Shown here in pieces: positions 27,690 through 38,605 of a stretch of 64,000 bases of DNA. Both the position numbers and the translations under genes were made by a program. The stretch lies in contig NZ_CP027706.1 of assembly GCF_003850565.1 (NCBI RefSeq), forward strand, positions 4,092,001-4,156,000, written 5' to 3'. Within the stretch, counting starts at the first letter, position 1. Each line of letters opens with the position of its first letter. The notes beneath the pieces were generated by a model. It was given only the letters and a program-made list of their open reading frames with translations. It did no database searches and had not been told where the DNA came from. The stretch is from Pseudomonas sessilinigenes (GTDB lineage: Bacteria; Pseudomonadota; Gammaproteobacteria; Pseudomonadales; Pseudomonadaceae).

Positions 27690-29558
27690 TTAGCGGTTAC
27701 GCGTCAGCAGCGCTGGTTTTTCGCCCCGTGGGCGGCTTGGCAGCTGGTCGAGCTGTTCAGGCGTCGGGAAGCGATCGACCTTGGACTCCTTGTGCATGAT
27801 CTTCGGCTGGACGCTCCGAGGGTTCTGCACCGCTGGCTCCTGGCGGCCCTGGTCGTCACGGCCACGACGGTTACGCGATTCGTCGCGACGGCCTTGGCCA
27901 TCACGGGAAGCGCCACTGCGCGGGCCGTTGCGTTTGGCCGGCGTGCCGCCGTTGCTGTTGCTGGCACTACCACCGCCACCACCATTGCGCGGGTTGCCAC
28001 TGCGACCCTGGCCACCACCACGGGGGGCATTGCCTCCGGCGCCCTGGCCCTGGCTCGGGGCACCGGGACGACGGCCGCGGCCTTGCTGGTTGCCCTTGTT
28101 CTGGTAGGGGCTGACGTAGTCGGCGCGGTTGCCGAAGTTGTCCACGTCGTCGTCGAGGAATTCGTCCGGTGCCCGGTCAGGGCGAGGAGTCGGCTGGCGC
28201 TGCTCGCGCGAAGCGGCATTCTCGCGAGGCTTCTGCTCGCGGGGCTGGCGTTCGCCGCGGGCTGGTTTGTCTTTACCGCCCTTGTCCTTGCCCTTGTCCT
28301 TGCGGCCACCGCCGCCACCGTTCGGGTTATCGCCACGAGGGGCGCGGGCGCTGCGCGAATTACGGGTGTCCGGACGCTCGCGCACTTCCGGCTTCTCGGC
28401 TTCCACCGCGCTGGCATCGAAGCCCATCAGGTCGCCGTCGGCGATCTTCTGCTTGGTCATGCGCTCGATGCTCTTGAGCAGCTTCTCTTCGTCCGGGGCC
28501 ACCAGCGAGATGGCTTCGCCCGAACGACCGGCCCGGCCAGTACGGCCGATACGGTGGACGTAGTCTTCATCGACGTTGGGCAGTTCGAAGTTGACCACGT
28601 GGGGCAGTTGGTCGATATCCAGGCCGCGGGCGGCGATATCGGTGGCCACCAGGATCCGCACTTCGCCAGCCTTGAAGTCGGCCAGGGCCTTGGTGCGGGC
28701 GTTCTGGCTCTTGTTGCCGTGGATCGCCATGGCGCTCAGGCCATGCTTGTCCAGGTACTCGGCCAGGCGGTTGGCGCCGTGCTTGGTACGGGTGAACACC
28801 AGGACCTGTTCCCAGGCACCAGCGGTGATCAGGTGTGCCAGCAGTGCCCGCTTGTGGCTGGCCGGCAAGCGGAAGACCCGCTGCTCGATCCGCTCTACCG
28901 TGGTGTTCGGCGGCGTGACTTCGATCCGCTCCGGGTCATGCAGCAGCTTGCTGGCCAGGTCCGTGATGTCCTTGGAGAAGGTCGCGGAGAACAGCAGGTT
29001 CTGGCGCTTGGCCGGGAGGCGGGCAAGGACCTTCTTGACGTCATGGACGAAGCCCATGTCGAGCATGCGGTCGGCTTCGTCCAGGACCAGGATTTCCACG
29101 TGGGACAGGTCGATGCTGCCCTGGCCTGCCAGGTCCAGCAGGCGGCCGGGGCACGCCACCAGCACGTCGACGCCACGGGCCATGGCCTGGACCTGCGGGT
29201 TCATGCCGACACCACCAAAGATGCAGGCACTGACGAACTTCAGGTCGCGGGCGTACAGCTTGAAGCTGTCATGCACCTGCGCGGCCAGTTCGCGGGTCGG
29301 GGTCAGGACCAGGACGCGGGGTTGGCGTGGGCCATGGCGCTGGGATTTGTCCGGATGACCGTTGGGAAACAGCCGCTCCAGGATCGGGAGGGCGAAACCG
29401 CCGGTTTTACCAGTACCTGTCTGTGCCGCAACCATCAGATCGCGACCTTGCAACACGGCGGGAATGGCCCGCTGTTGCACCGGAGTAGGCTGGGTATAGC
29501 CGGCTGCTTCGATAGCGCCGACTAAAGCCTCGGAGAGACCGAGGGAAGCAAAGGACAT
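27690..29558 (-). CDS. rhlE: DEAD-box RNA helicase RhlE (RhlE2-like, long tail)
   Basis: ATP-dependent RNA helicase of 622 residues. The core spans about residues 1-375: Q motif near [12 protein letters not shown], Walker A K51 in [12 protein letters not shown] at 160-163, SAT, and the motif VI region [13 protein letters not shown]. The remaining ~245 residues are a low-complexity tail rich in Arg, Gly, Asn, Gln and Lys, far longer than in E. coli RhlE. By gene order it corresponds to P. aeruginosa RhlE2 (PA0428), whose tail supports RNase E interaction. The start is the ATG behind CAGGA. Confidence 0.93.
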   Translation of the reverse strand: MSFASLGLSEALVGAIEAAGYTQPTPVQQRAIPAVLQGRDLMVAAQTGTGKTGGFALPILERLFPNGHPDKSQRHGPRQPRVLVLTPTRELAAQVHDSFKLYARDLKFVSACIFGGVGMNPQVQAMARGVDVLVACPGRLLDLAGQGSIDLSHVEILVLDEADRMLDMGFVHDVKKVLARLPAKRQNLLFSATFSKDITDLASKLLHDPERIEVTPPNTTVERIEQRVFRLPASHKRALLAHLITAGAWEQVLVFTRTKHGANRLAEYLDKHGLSAMAIHGNKSQNARTKALADFKAGEVRILVATDIAARGLDIDQLPHVVNFELPNVDEDYVHRIGRTGRAGRSGEAISLVAPDEEKLLKSIERMTKQKIADGDLMGFDASAVEAEKPEVRERPDTRNSRSARAPRGDNPNGGGGGRKDKGKDKGGKDKPARGERQPREQKPRENAASREQRQPTPRPDRAPDEFLDDDVDNFGNRADYVSPYQNKGNQQGRGRRPGAPSQGQGAGGNAPRGGGQGRSGNPRNGGGGGSASNSNGGTPAKRNGPRSGASRDGQGRRDESRNRRGRDDQGRQEPAVQNPRSVQPKIMHKESKVDRFPTPEQLDQLPSRPRGEKPALLTRNR

Positions 29559-29782
29559 GAGTAATCCTGTTTTAGTGAGGGCTTGGCCCAAAGGGATAAT
29601 CTTGCCTGGCGCGAATGGCGTTCAAGAGGACGCAATCCCGTCCGGTCCTGCTGGCCTGAAGAGCCATCCACCAAAGGCTCGCGCGGGGCCGGCTGGCTGC
29701 GCCGTAGCGTGGTGGAGATGCCTTGAACAGGGTCCAGCGTCCGGGCGTGAGCCTGGCGGGAGGCCGGAGTATAGCAGAGCAT

Positions 29783-30598
29783 TTAGTGTCCGCTGCTTTC
29801 CTGCTGCTCAACGGTTTTTCCCGACTCGCGAGTCGAAGACGATCTGACCGGTGGCAATACGGGTTCCGCCCCGTACTTGGCACTCAATTCAGCGTAGGCC
29901 GGTTCGCGCTTGAACCGCTTGAGTTCGGCGCCAAAGCGTTGCACCAGCAGATCCATGCCAGCGTTGCGGCGTACAGCCAGGTATTGGTTCTGACGGCTGA
30001 TGACCAGCGGATTCTGGCTGATCTGGTCGCGGATGCCCAGGGTGTCCAATAGGTGTTGGCCAACCCGCCGGTCGGTGATCAGCAGGTCGATCCGCCCCAG
30101 CAGCAACTTGCCGAAGTTGGCCTCGTGGGTTGGTGCAGGTTCACGATTGAACAGGGTGGAGTTGCTGAAGTCGTCGCTGTACAGGTAGCCGGGCGAGGTG
30201 CCGATGGTCAGGCCTTTGAGTTCCTTGAGTTGCTTGAACGGATGCGGATACCGGTTGGCGTAGAACATCACGAATTCGACTTCGGACAGCGCTTCGCTGG
30301 GGTAGAGCAGGGTGCTGTCGCGCTGGTCGCTGTGGAAAATGTCCAGGGCGCCGTCGGCCTGGCCGGTCTCCAGCATCGCCAGGCAGCGTTTCCAGGGCAG
30401 GAACTGCCATTCCACCTCGATGCCCAGGCGCTGGAAGACAATGGCGGTGGTTTCGTAGTCCAGCCCCAGGGTCTTGCCGTTTTCCTCATAGACATAAGGG
30501 GCCCAGGGTTCGGTGACGATGCGCAGCTTCTCGCCATGGGCGGTAAGGCTCAGGCAAGCGCAGAGTAGGGCTGTCAGCAATTGGGCGATAACGGACAT
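29783..30598 (-). CDS. Periplasmic solute-binding protein, family 3, orphan
   Basis: Secreted binding protein of 271 residues with a signal peptide (MSVIAQLLTALLCACLSLTA, cleavage near AHG). The mature part begins EKLRIVTEPWAPYVYEENGK, typical of polar-amino-acid-type binding domains, with the DIFHSDQRDSTLLYPSEAL segment. No permease, ATPase or kinase is adjacent, and many such single-gene proteins in Pseudomonas have no known ligand. Upstream of rhlE in the same direction, 224 bases away. Confidence 0.82.
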   Translation of the reverse strand: MSVIAQLLTALLCACLSLTAHGEKLRIVTEPWAPYVYEENGKTLGLDYETTAIVFQRLGIEVEWQFLPWKRCLAMLETGQADGALDIFHSDQRDSTLLYPSEALSEVEFVMFYANRYPHPFKQLKELKGLTIGTSPGYLYSDDFSNSTLFNREPAPTHEANFGKLLLGRIDLLITDRRVGQHLLDTLGIRDQISQNPLVISRQNQYLAVRRNAGMDLLVQRFGAELKRFKREPAYAELSAKYGAEPVLPPVRSSSTRESGKTVEQQESSGH

Positions 30599-30674
30599 TG
30601 CTGGAGAGTACGCCGAGAGATCATGCAAATGCTAGGGGCGGTTCCAGGCGCTCTAGAGCAGGCCTGGCACCAAT

Positions 30675-30702
30675 GAAAAGGCCCCTGTTCACACTGGGGC
30701 CT
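30675..30702 (-). terminator. Rho-independent terminator of metF
   Basis: GGCCCC and GGGGCC form a short GC stem; the AAAA before it on the plus strand gives a U run for the leftward transcript. It sits 17 bases past the metF stop. Confidence 0.75.
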
Positions 30703-30718
30703 CATCGGGTATTGCGGG

Positions 30719-31564
30719 TCAGCGTGGCAGCTTCAGGTTGTTCCAGATCGCCAGGCTCGGATCAGCCTGGTTCAGGGTGTAGAAGTGCAACCCTGGTGCG
30801 CCACCTTGCAGCAGGCGCTCGCACATTTCGCTGATGGCTTGCTCGCCAAACGCCTGGATGCTGGCGCTGTCGTCACCGTAGGCCTCCAGTTGCTTGCGGA
30901 TCCAGCGGGGGATCTCGGCGCCGCAGGCGTCGGAGAAACGCGCCAGCTTGCTGTAGTTGGTGATCGGCATGATGCCCGGCACGATCGGGATGTTAACCCC
31001 CATCTTCTGTACACGATCGACGAAGTAGAAGTAGCTGTCGGCGTTGAAGAAGTACTGGGTGATCGCGCTGTCGGCACCGGCGTTGGCCTTGCGCACGAAA
31101 TTTTGCAGGTCGTCCTCGAAATTGCGGGCCTGCGGGTGCATTTCCGGGTAGGCCGCGACTTCGATATGGAAGTGACTGCCGGTCTCTTCGCGAATGAACG
31201 CCACCAGGTCGTTGGCGTGGCGCAGCTCGCCGCTGGCCATGCCCATGCCCGAAGGCAGGTCGCCGCGCAGGGCTACGATGCGCTTGATGCCGGCCGCCTG
31301 GTATTGCTGCAGCAGGCCGCGCAGGTCGTCCTTGCTGTCGCCGACACAGGACAGGTGTGGTGCCGAGGGGACTTTTACTTCGCTCTCCAGCTGCAGCACG
31401 GTATTGACCGTACGATCGCGAGTCGAGCCGCCGGCACCGTAGGTGCAGGAGAAGAAGTCAGGATTGCAGCTGGCCAGCTGGCGGGCAGTGGCGAGCAGTT
31501 TTTCATGTCCAGCATCGGTCTTGGTGGGGAAGAACTCGAAGCTGTAGCGACGGTCTTGGGACAT
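30719..31564 (-). CDS. metF: 5,10-methylenetetrahydrofolate reductase MetF
   Basis: Flavoprotein of 281 residues that reduces methylenetetrahydrofolate to methyltetrahydrofolate, the methyl donor for methionine synthesis. It opens MSQDRRYSFEFFPTKTDAGH; the FEFFPTK motif is the family signature. The central SAITQYFFNADSYFYFVDR holds residues for flavin and substrate binding. It lies downstream of ahcY on the same strand, separated by a 189-base repeat-rich spacer, so co-expression with ahcY is likely. Confidence 0.95.
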   Translation of the reverse strand: MSQDRRYSFEFFPTKTDAGHEKLLATARQLASCNPDFFSCTYGAGGSTRDRTVNTVLQLESEVKVPSAPHLSCVGDSKDDLRGLLQQYQAAGIKRIVALRGDLPSGMGMASGELRHANDLVAFIREETGSHFHIEVAAYPEMHPQARNFEDDLQNFVRKANAGADSAITQYFFNADSYFYFVDRVQKMGVNIPIVPGIMPITNYSKLARFSDACGAEIPRWIRKQLEAYGDDSASIQAFGEQAISEMCERLLQGGAPGLHFYTLNQADPSLAIWNNLKLPR

Positions 31565-31577
31565 GGAGGGAACCTCC

Positions 31578-31750
31578 AGCTACAAGCTGCAAGCTGCGAG
31601 CGGCAAGAGAAGCGGAGGTGCGCTCGTCTCTTGTGCCTGGAGCCTGGAGCCTGACACTGTTTTGGCAAATTGGGGCGAAGCCGCGGGCTTCGTGCGGCAA
31701 GGTCGGCTTTTGGCCTTTACTTGCCGCTTGAAGCTCAAAGCTTGCAGCTG
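31578..31750. repeat. Imperfect inverted-repeat element between metF and ahcY
   Basis: The left arm (31578-31608, containing CTGCAAGCTGCGAGCGGCAA) and the right arm (31720-31749, containing CTTGCCGCTTGAAGCT) are imperfect reverse complements. They enclose about 110 bases with no convincing gene. It resembles the paired-REP or small non-autonomous repeats common in pseudomonads. It fills nearly the whole ahcY-metF spacer. Confidence 0.5.
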
Positions 31751-31753
31751 CTC

Positions 31754-33478
<1,725 letters not shown>

Positions 33479-33490
33479 TCAGGAGTGAAC

Positions 33491-33895
33491 ATGAATTTCC
33501 ACACCCGCAAGTGGGTAAAACCCGAAGACCTCAACCCCAACGGCACGCTGTTCGGCGGCAGCCTGCTGCGCTGGATCGACGAAGAGGCGGCGATCTACGC
33601 CATCGTCCAGCTGGGCAACCAGCGCGTGGTCACCAAGTACATTTCGGAAATCAACTTCGTCAGCGCCTCGCGCCAGGGCGACATCATCGAACTGGGCATC
33701 ACCGCCACCGAGTTCGGTCGGACCTCCATCACCCTGACGTGCGAAGTGCGCAACAAGATCACCCGCAAGTCGATCCTCACGGTGGAGAAGATGGTCTTCG
33801 TCAACCTGGGGGAAGATGGTTTGCCGGCGCCCCATGGTCGTACCGAGATCAAGTACGTCAAGGACCAGTTCAAGGACGACGCCCCCGTCGCCTGA
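33491..33895 (+). CDS. Acyl-CoA thioesterase, YciA-like hotdog protein
   Basis: Hotdog-fold thioesterase of 134 residues, started at the ATG directly behind AGGAGTGAAC. The pattern NPNGTLFGGSLLRWIDEEAA is the YciA/BACH signature, with the aspartate as likely catalytic residue. Family members hydrolyse various acyl-CoAs. It is divergent from ahcY and convergent with the antiporter gene. Confidence 0.88.
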   Translation: MNFHTRKWVKPEDLNPNGTLFGGSLLRWIDEEAAIYAIVQLGNQRVVTKYISEINFVSASRQGDIIELGITATEFGRTSITLTCEVRNKITRKSILTVEKMVFVNLGEDGLPAPHGRTEIKYVKDQFKDDAPVA

Positions 33896-33949
33896 CGCCT
33901 CTTGCCCATGCGCGGCGGGCCCGCTCGCCCGCTACGCATGGACCATCGG

Positions 33950-35209
33950 TCAGTGGGTTTCGGCCTGTGCCTTCGGCGCGTCGCTGGTGACATGGCGTAC
34001 CAGCTTGCCGATGGTCAGGCCCTGCAGCAGGATCGACGACAGCACCACGATGTAGGTGATGCTCAGCACCAAATCGCGCTCCGGGCCGGCAGGCAATGCC
34101 AGGGCCAGGGCCACCGAGACGCCGCCGCGCAGGCCACCCCAGGTCAGCACGCGGATGGTGCCGCGGGGTACGCTGCGCCAGCGGCGCAACAGCAGGATCG
34201 CCGGGGCCACGGTAAGCAGGCGCGAGGCGATGATGGCCACTGCCAGCAGGCTGGCAGCCGCCAGGTGCAGCCAGTTGAATGGCAGCAGCAACAGCTCAAG
34301 GCCGATCAGTGCGAACAACAGCGCATTGAGCATGTCGTCCAGCAATTCCCAGAAACCATCCAGGTAGCGCCGGGTCATGTCGTTCATTGCCAGGTTGCGT
34401 CCCAGGTTGCCGATGATCAGGCCGGCTACCACCATCGCGATGGGCGCCGAGACATGGATCTCGCTGGCCATGGCCGACCCACCGATCACCAGGGCCAGGG
34501 TCAGCATCACCTCGATCTGGTGCTGCTCGATGCTCTTGATCATCAGGTACACCAGGTAGCCGATCAGGCCGCCGAACAGTACGCCGCCAATGGCTTCATG
34601 CACGAACAACCAGGCGGTGGCGCCTACGGTGGGGGTTTCGCCCAGTTGCGCGATGCCCAGCAGCACGGTGAAGACCACCACCGCCGTACCGTCGTTGAAC
34701 AGCGATTCGCCAACGATGGTGGTCTTCAGCGGCTTGGAAGCGTTAGCGGTACGCAGTACCCCAAGGACCGCGATCGGGTCGGTGGGGGAAATCAGCGCGC
34801 CGAACAGCAGGCAGTAGAGGAAACTCACGTGCCAGCCGAACAGGCCGAAGACCCAGTAGGCCAGGCTGCCGATGACGAACGTGGCGATCAGCACCCCGAC
34901 AGTCGCCAGCAGGCCGATGGGCCAGCGATAGCTGCGCAGGTCGTTGAGGTTGACGTGCAAGGCGCCGGCGAACAGCAGGAACGACAGCATCCAGTTCATC
35001 AGCAGGTCGCCGAAGTCGATCTTGCCGATCAACTCCTCGATGTGTTCCTCGAGGCCGGGATAGCCAAGGAAGGTCAGGCCCTGCAATAGCAGGGAAAAAA
35101 GTAGTGCGGTGACCATTACGCCGATGGTCGGCGGCAGGCCGATAAAGCGGAAATTGACGTACGTCAGCAGCGTCGTCAGGCAGATGAAGGCAGCGACAAG
35201 TTCAAGCAT
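33950..35209 (-). CDS. CPA1-family Na+/H+ antiporter
   Basis: Polytopic membrane protein of 419 residues with about twelve hydrophobic helices, starting MLELVAAFICLTTLLTYVNF behind GGAGTCCGG. Signature regions are FGALISPTDPIAVLGVLR (with the paired polar residues PTDP), GESLFNDGTAVVVF (the ND ion-binding motif) and WGGLRGGVSVALAL. It exchanges sodium (or potassium) for protons across the inner membrane. It stands alone in its transcription unit. Confidence 0.92.
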   Translation of the reverse strand: MLELVAAFICLTTLLTYVNFRFIGLPPTIGVMVTALLFSLLLQGLTFLGYPGLEEHIEELIGKIDFGDLLMNWMLSFLLFAGALHVNLNDLRSYRWPIGLLATVGVLIATFVIGSLAYWVFGLFGWHVSFLYCLLFGALISPTDPIAVLGVLRTANASKPLKTTIVGESLFNDGTAVVVFTVLLGIAQLGETPTVGATAWLFVHEAIGGVLFGGLIGYLVYLMIKSIEQHQIEVMLTLALVIGGSAMASEIHVSAPIAMVVAGLIIGNLGRNLAMNDMTRRYLDGFWELLDDMLNALLFALIGLELLLLPFNWLHLAAASLLAVAIIASRLLTVAPAILLLRRWRSVPRGTIRVLTWGGLRGGVSVALALALPAGPERDLVLSITYIVVLSSILLQGLTIGKLVRHVTSDAPKAQAETH

Positions 35210-35233
35210 CCGGACTCCTTTGGATGATCACAG

Positions 35234-35259
35234 GAAAAACAGCCTGAAGTCTTTCAGGC
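35234..35259 (-). terminator. Terminator-like hairpin in front of the antiporter gene
   Basis: GCCTGAA and TTCAGGC form a 7-base stem with a 4-base loop, followed on the minus strand by TGTTTTTCC. It lies only 25 bases before the antiporter start, so it would end or attenuate a leftward transcript before that gene. Confidence 0.5.
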
Positions 35260-35525
35260 CAAGGGTTTGATGTCCCGGTGCCTGAGAGGGGCACAGTTGG
35301 CTGCGGCGAGAAGGCCTCGCTACAAGGCATTGGCGTTCAATCGACACATTGACCGCAGCCAGGCCGCGACGTTGCAGGTGCGTCAAGAAAAGTCGCGGCA
35401 CAAGGCCATGCTGACGAACCTGGCAGTAGCGTTGCCAAAAGAACAATAGTCCGTGCACCCGGGTCCGGGGGCATGCGAGGATCCCAGGCTTTCGGTGATC
35501 GCGCCCAGGACAGAGAGGGAGTGGG
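35260..35525. other. Unassigned intergenic stretch with nested inverted repeats and one possible small ORF
   Basis: The gap between the antiporter and EamA genes is over 300 bases. It holds an 8-base repeat GGCTGCGG/CCGCAGCC (35299-35306, 35353-35360) enclosing GCGAG/CTCGC and TCAAT/ATTGA hairpins. A second 8-base pair, GCCGCGAC/GTCGCGGC (35363-35370, 35392-35399), follows. Read leftward, this could be a structured RNA ending at the hairpin at 35234. Read rightward, an ORF of 59 codons (ATG at 35270 behind AAGGG, stop at 35449) has a basic, fairly protein-like C-terminal half. I cannot decide between them. Confidence 0.3.
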
Positions 35526-36359
35526 GTGTTGGCGACGACTCTGGTCTTGATAGCAGCATTGCTGCATGCCACATGGAACACCCTGATCAAGTTCAGTGGT
35601 GAACGTGTGCTGGTGGTGGCCTGCATGGATTGCGTGGCGCTGCTGTTCGTGGCGGTCATGGTGCTGTTCATGCAGTGGCCGCCCATGGAGATCTGGCCCT
35701 GGATCCTGGCTTCCGCAGCCTTCGAGCTCCTGTATCGCTATCTGTTGATCCAGGCGTACCGAGTAGGCGACCTGGGCCTGGTCTATCCGCTGATGCGCGG
35801 GCTTTCACCCTTGGTGGTGCTGGCGCTGACCCTGGTTTTTGCCGGCGAGGAACTGAGTACCCAGCAGATACTCGGCATCCTGTTGATTCCCTTCGGCATG
35901 CTTTGCCTGCTCTGGCAGGGTGGTGGCGGTGCACGCTTGCCCTGGAGCATGTTGCCGGTGGTGGCGCTGATTGGCCTGTGTATCGGTTGCTACACCTATA
36001 TCGACGGCCAGGCCCTGCGTCGCTGGTCCCGTCCGCTGGATTACCTGGCCTGGGTCACGCTGCTCAGTGCCTGGCCTTTTCCCCTGGTGGCGGTGGTCTG
36101 GAAGCGTCCGGCCTTTGTCCTGTTCTGGCGTGAGCAATGGCGGCTGGGGCTGAGCGTCGGCCTCTGTGTGCTATTGAGCTACGCTCTGGTGCTTTGGGCC
36201 ATGCAGTTGGGCTCCATTGCCGAAGCCGCTGCGTTGCGTGAGGTCAGTGTGATTTTGGTGGTGCTGTTCGGCATGCGCTACCTGAAGGAACCCTTCGGCC
36301 GGCCCAGGCTATTGGCTTGTGGCCTGGTGCTGATCGGCATGTTGGTGATGAAGCTGTAG
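35526..36359 (+). CDS. EamA/DMT-family transporter
   Basis: Ten-helix membrane protein of 277 residues of the drug/metabolite transporter superfamily. It starts at GTG behind GAGAGGGAG. Two EamA repeats are visible: LLHATWNTLIKFSGE with YRVGDLGLVYPLMRGLSPL in the first half, and SIAEAAALREVSVILVVLFG in the second. The substrate cannot be told; relatives export amino acids or metabolites. The MAPEG gene follows after 35 bases. Confidence 0.85.
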   Translation: MLATTLVLIAALLHATWNTLIKFSGERVLVVACMDCVALLFVAVMVLFMQWPPMEIWPWILASAAFELLYRYLLIQAYRVGDLGLVYPLMRGLSPLVVLALTLVFAGEELSTQQILGILLIPFGMLCLLWQGGGGARLPWSMLPVVALIGLCIGCYTYIDGQALRRWSRPLDYLAWVTLLSAWPFPLVAVVWKRPAFVLFWREQWRLGLSVGLCVLLSYALVLWAMQLGSIAEAAALREVSVILVVLFGMRYLKEPFGRPRLLACGLVLIGMLVMKL

Positions 36360-36394
36360 ACACTTCCTAAAAACTCTAAAAAAGGATTTGCGCA

Positions 36395-36778
36395 ATGACT
36401 GTCGCGTTCTGGTGTGTATTGATCGCCATTTTCCTGCCTTACCTGGGGACGGCCGTCGCCAAGGGTACTGGCCGTTATGGACTGCGGGACAACCATGACC
36501 CCCGTGACTTCCTGGACGGCCTGGAAGGCGTCGCAAGGCGTGCGAATGCCGCGCAGCTCAACAGCTTCGAGGTGACTCCGGCGTTTGCTGCCGCAGTACT
36601 CGTGGCCCATGTGGCGGGCAATGCCCAGCTGGTGACGATCAACGTGCTGGCGGTGCTGTTCATCACCAGTCGCCTGCTGTACATCATCTGCTACCTGGCA
36701 GACTGGGCCGTGCTGCGTTCCCTGGTGTGGTTCGTGGGCATGGGGCTGATCGCCAGCTTCTTCTTCGTCTCGGTGTGA
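36395..36778 (+). CDS. MAPEG family membrane protein
   Basis: Small four-helix membrane protein of 127 residues in the MAPEG family (membrane-associated proteins in eicosanoid and glutathione metabolism). The segment RANAAQLNSFEVTPAFAAAVL and the later RLLYIICYLADWAVLRSL are typical. The bacterial members have unknown substrates, and glutathione binding is only a family suggestion. The ribosome binding site is AAAGGATT. Confidence 0.85.
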   Translation: MTVAFWCVLIAIFLPYLGTAVAKGTGRYGLRDNHDPRDFLDGLEGVARRANAAQLNSFEVTPAFAAAVLVAHVAGNAQLVTINVLAVLFITSRLLYIICYLADWAVLRSLVWFVGMGLIASFFFVSV

Positions 36779-36785
36779 GTCAGGC

Positions 36786-36817
36786 CCGGCCTGCCGATCG
36801 CGTTGTCGGCAGGCCGG
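36786..36817. terminator. Bidirectional hairpin between MAPEG and mltA genes
   Basis: A perfect 12-base stem, CCGGCCTGCCGA with TCGGCAGGCCGG and an 8-base loop, lies between convergent genes, 12 bases from the mltA stop. The U run is weak, so termination efficiency is uncertain. Confidence 0.65.
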
Positions 36818-36828
36818 TTATCCTGGCG

Positions 36829-38013
36829 TCATGGAGCGTTGGCGACTTCCGGTACCTGGGGCAGCGGCATGCCCTTGGGCCAGAGCATCCAGATCTGGCC
36901 TGGCTGCTTCATGTCGCCGGCCAGTTGCCCGGCCGCATCGCCGGTGCCCCAGAACAGGTCGGCGCGCACCTCGCCGGTGATCGCACCGCCGGTGTCCTGG
37001 GCGGCTACCGGGCGTACCAGGCTACTGCCGTCGGGGCGGGTGGTGGACAACCACAACAGGCTGCCCAGGGGAATCACCTTGCGGTCCACGGCGACGCTGT
37101 AGCCCGAGGTCAGGGGGACGTTCAGCGACCCCCGTGGCCCCTCGTTGCTGTCCGGGTTGCGGTTGAAGAACACATAGCTCGGGTTGCTCCCCAGCAACTC
37201 GGGAATCCGCGCCGGATGGGCCTTGGCCCAGGCGGCGATGGTACCCATGGTCACGTCTTCTTTCTTCAGCTCGCCCTGGTCCACCAGCCAGCGACCGATC
37301 GGGCGGTAGGGGTGGCCGTTCTGGTCGGCATAGCCGATCCGCAGCTGGCGACCGTCAGCCAGCTGGATGCGCCCGGAGCCCTGGACTTGCAGGAACTGCA
37401 GGTCCATGGGGTCGGTCAGCCAAGCGATGACCGGTGCCTTGACGCCCTTGCTCTCGATGCTCGCGGCATCGTCATAGGGCTTGAGTACCCGACCTTCGAG
37501 ACGACCGCGCAGGCGCTTGCCCTTGAGTTCGGGGTAGATGCTGTCCAGGGCAACGACGATCATGTCGTCCGGCACGCCATAGACCGGCACGTTGGCCACC
37601 TGGGTCTGGGTCAGGCTGCCGGGATACACCGGCTCGTAGTAGCCGGTGATCAAGCCTGTGGTGCTCCCGCTTCCGGAGCGCAGGCCGTAGACCTGCAGGT
37701 GCTCCTTGAGAAAGCCACGGATCGCTTCTGGGGTCTGCGCTACGTTGGTCGCTGCGGCGCAGGTCGCGCCCCAGACCTGATCGGCCTTGAGCCGGGTGCA
37801 GGCGCTGCGCCAGGAACCGAAGCCGGCCAGCAGGTCGTTGTCGGCAACCTCCGGCAGTGATTCCCAGGGCGCGCTGTTATAGGTTGCCAGTGCATGGGTC
37901 TGCGGTTGCGCCGGTGGCTGGTCGCTGCCGCCACCATTGCACCCGGCAAGCAGCGCCAGGGCCGGAATGGTCAAGAGCCAGTGGCGGCGCCAGTGGGAAA
38001 AGCTCGGGTTCAT
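36829..38013 (-). CDS. mltA: Membrane-bound lytic murein transglycosylase A
   Basis: Outer-membrane lipoprotein of 394 residues that cleaves peptidoglycan to 1,6-anhydromuropeptides. The signal peptide ends in the lipobox LLAGC. The MltA barrel region (ITGYYEPVYPGS, VQGSGRIQL) and the 3D domain with the catalytic aspartate in PVAAQDTGGAITG are present. I start at MNPSFSHWRRHWLL; upstream in-frame codons as far as 38217 lie in the divergent promoter region. Confidence 0.93.
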   Translation of the reverse strand: MNPSFSHWRRHWLLTIPALALLAGCNGGGSDQPPAQPQTHALATYNSAPWESLPEVADNDLLAGFGSWRSACTRLKADQVWGATCAAATNVAQTPEAIRGFLKEHLQVYGLRSGSGSTTGLITGYYEPVYPGSLTQTQVANVPVYGVPDDMIVVALDSIYPELKGKRLRGRLEGRVLKPYDDAASIESKGVKAPVIAWLTDPMDLQFLQVQGSGRIQLADGRQLRIGYADQNGHPYRPIGRWLVDQGELKKEDVTMGTIAAWAKAHPARIPELLGSNPSYVFFNRNPDSNEGPRGSLNVPLTSGYSVAVDRKVIPLGSLLWLSTTRPDGSSLVRPVAAQDTGGAITGEVRADLFWGTGDAAGQLAGDMKQPGQIWMLWPKGMPLPQVPEVANAP

Positions 38014-38143
38014 GCTGTGTTTCCTTCGGGGAAAGGCCCACGCCTGTGGCGGGGGACAAACCATATTGTTAATAGGGCTATTGGTCTTTATCCGGGAGGC
38101 GAGGATACTGGCCGCCGTTCCCGTGACCTGACCTGAAGCCACC

Positions 38144-38593
38144 ATGACGTTAAAAAGACTCTCTGTTGTATTGCTGGCCTGCCTGACGCTTTCCGCCTGT
38201 GGCGGTGTCGATCCCAACTCCCCCTTGGGTCAGCGCAAGGCAATCTTCAAGCAGATGCTCAAGACCGGCGAGGACCTGGGAGGCATGCTCCGCGGGCGCA
38301 TTGCATTCGATGGTGCGCGTTTCGCCGAGGGTGCCGTGAAGCTGGACAGCCTGTCCCATGAGCCCTGGAAGCATTTCCCTGCGGTCAAGGAAGAGGACCA
38401 CACCAGCGCCACTGATGATGTCTGGCGTCGGCAGGCACGGTTCCAGGAATTGGCCCGCACCCTGGAGGCGGCCACCGGTGAGCTGGTGACGGTCAGCCAG
38501 GTCCAGCCCTACAAGGCCAGCAACCTGGGGCCGGCAGTACAGAAGGTCGAGGATGCCTGCAGTGCCTGTCATAAGGAGTTCCGCAATCACTGA
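38144..38593 (+). CDS. Cytochrome c' family lipoprotein
   Basis: Four-helix cytochrome c'/c556-type protein of 149 residues, with the haem-binding motif CSACH six residues from the end of the C-terminal helix (CSACHKEFR). The signal peptide ends LTLSACGG, a lipobox, so it is predicted to be lipid-anchored rather than soluble. Family roles include electron transfer and nitric oxide binding. It is divergent from mltA. Confidence 0.85.
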   Translation: MTLKRLSVVLLACLTLSACGGVDPNSPLGQRKAIFKQMLKTGEDLGGMLRGRIAFDGARFAEGAVKLDSLSHEPWKHFPAVKEEDHTSATDDVWRRQARFQELARTLEAATGELVTVSQVQPYKASNLGPAVQKVEDACSACHKEFRNH

Positions 38594-38605
38594 CCGCAGG
38601 TCTCG

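Noticed and set aside
27561..29525. 654-codon frame antisense to rhlE, with long Ala/Thr/Val-rich stretches
   Set aside because: It looks membrane-like only because the Gly/Arg-rich helicase tail is read backwards. It also starts within the yceI terminator.
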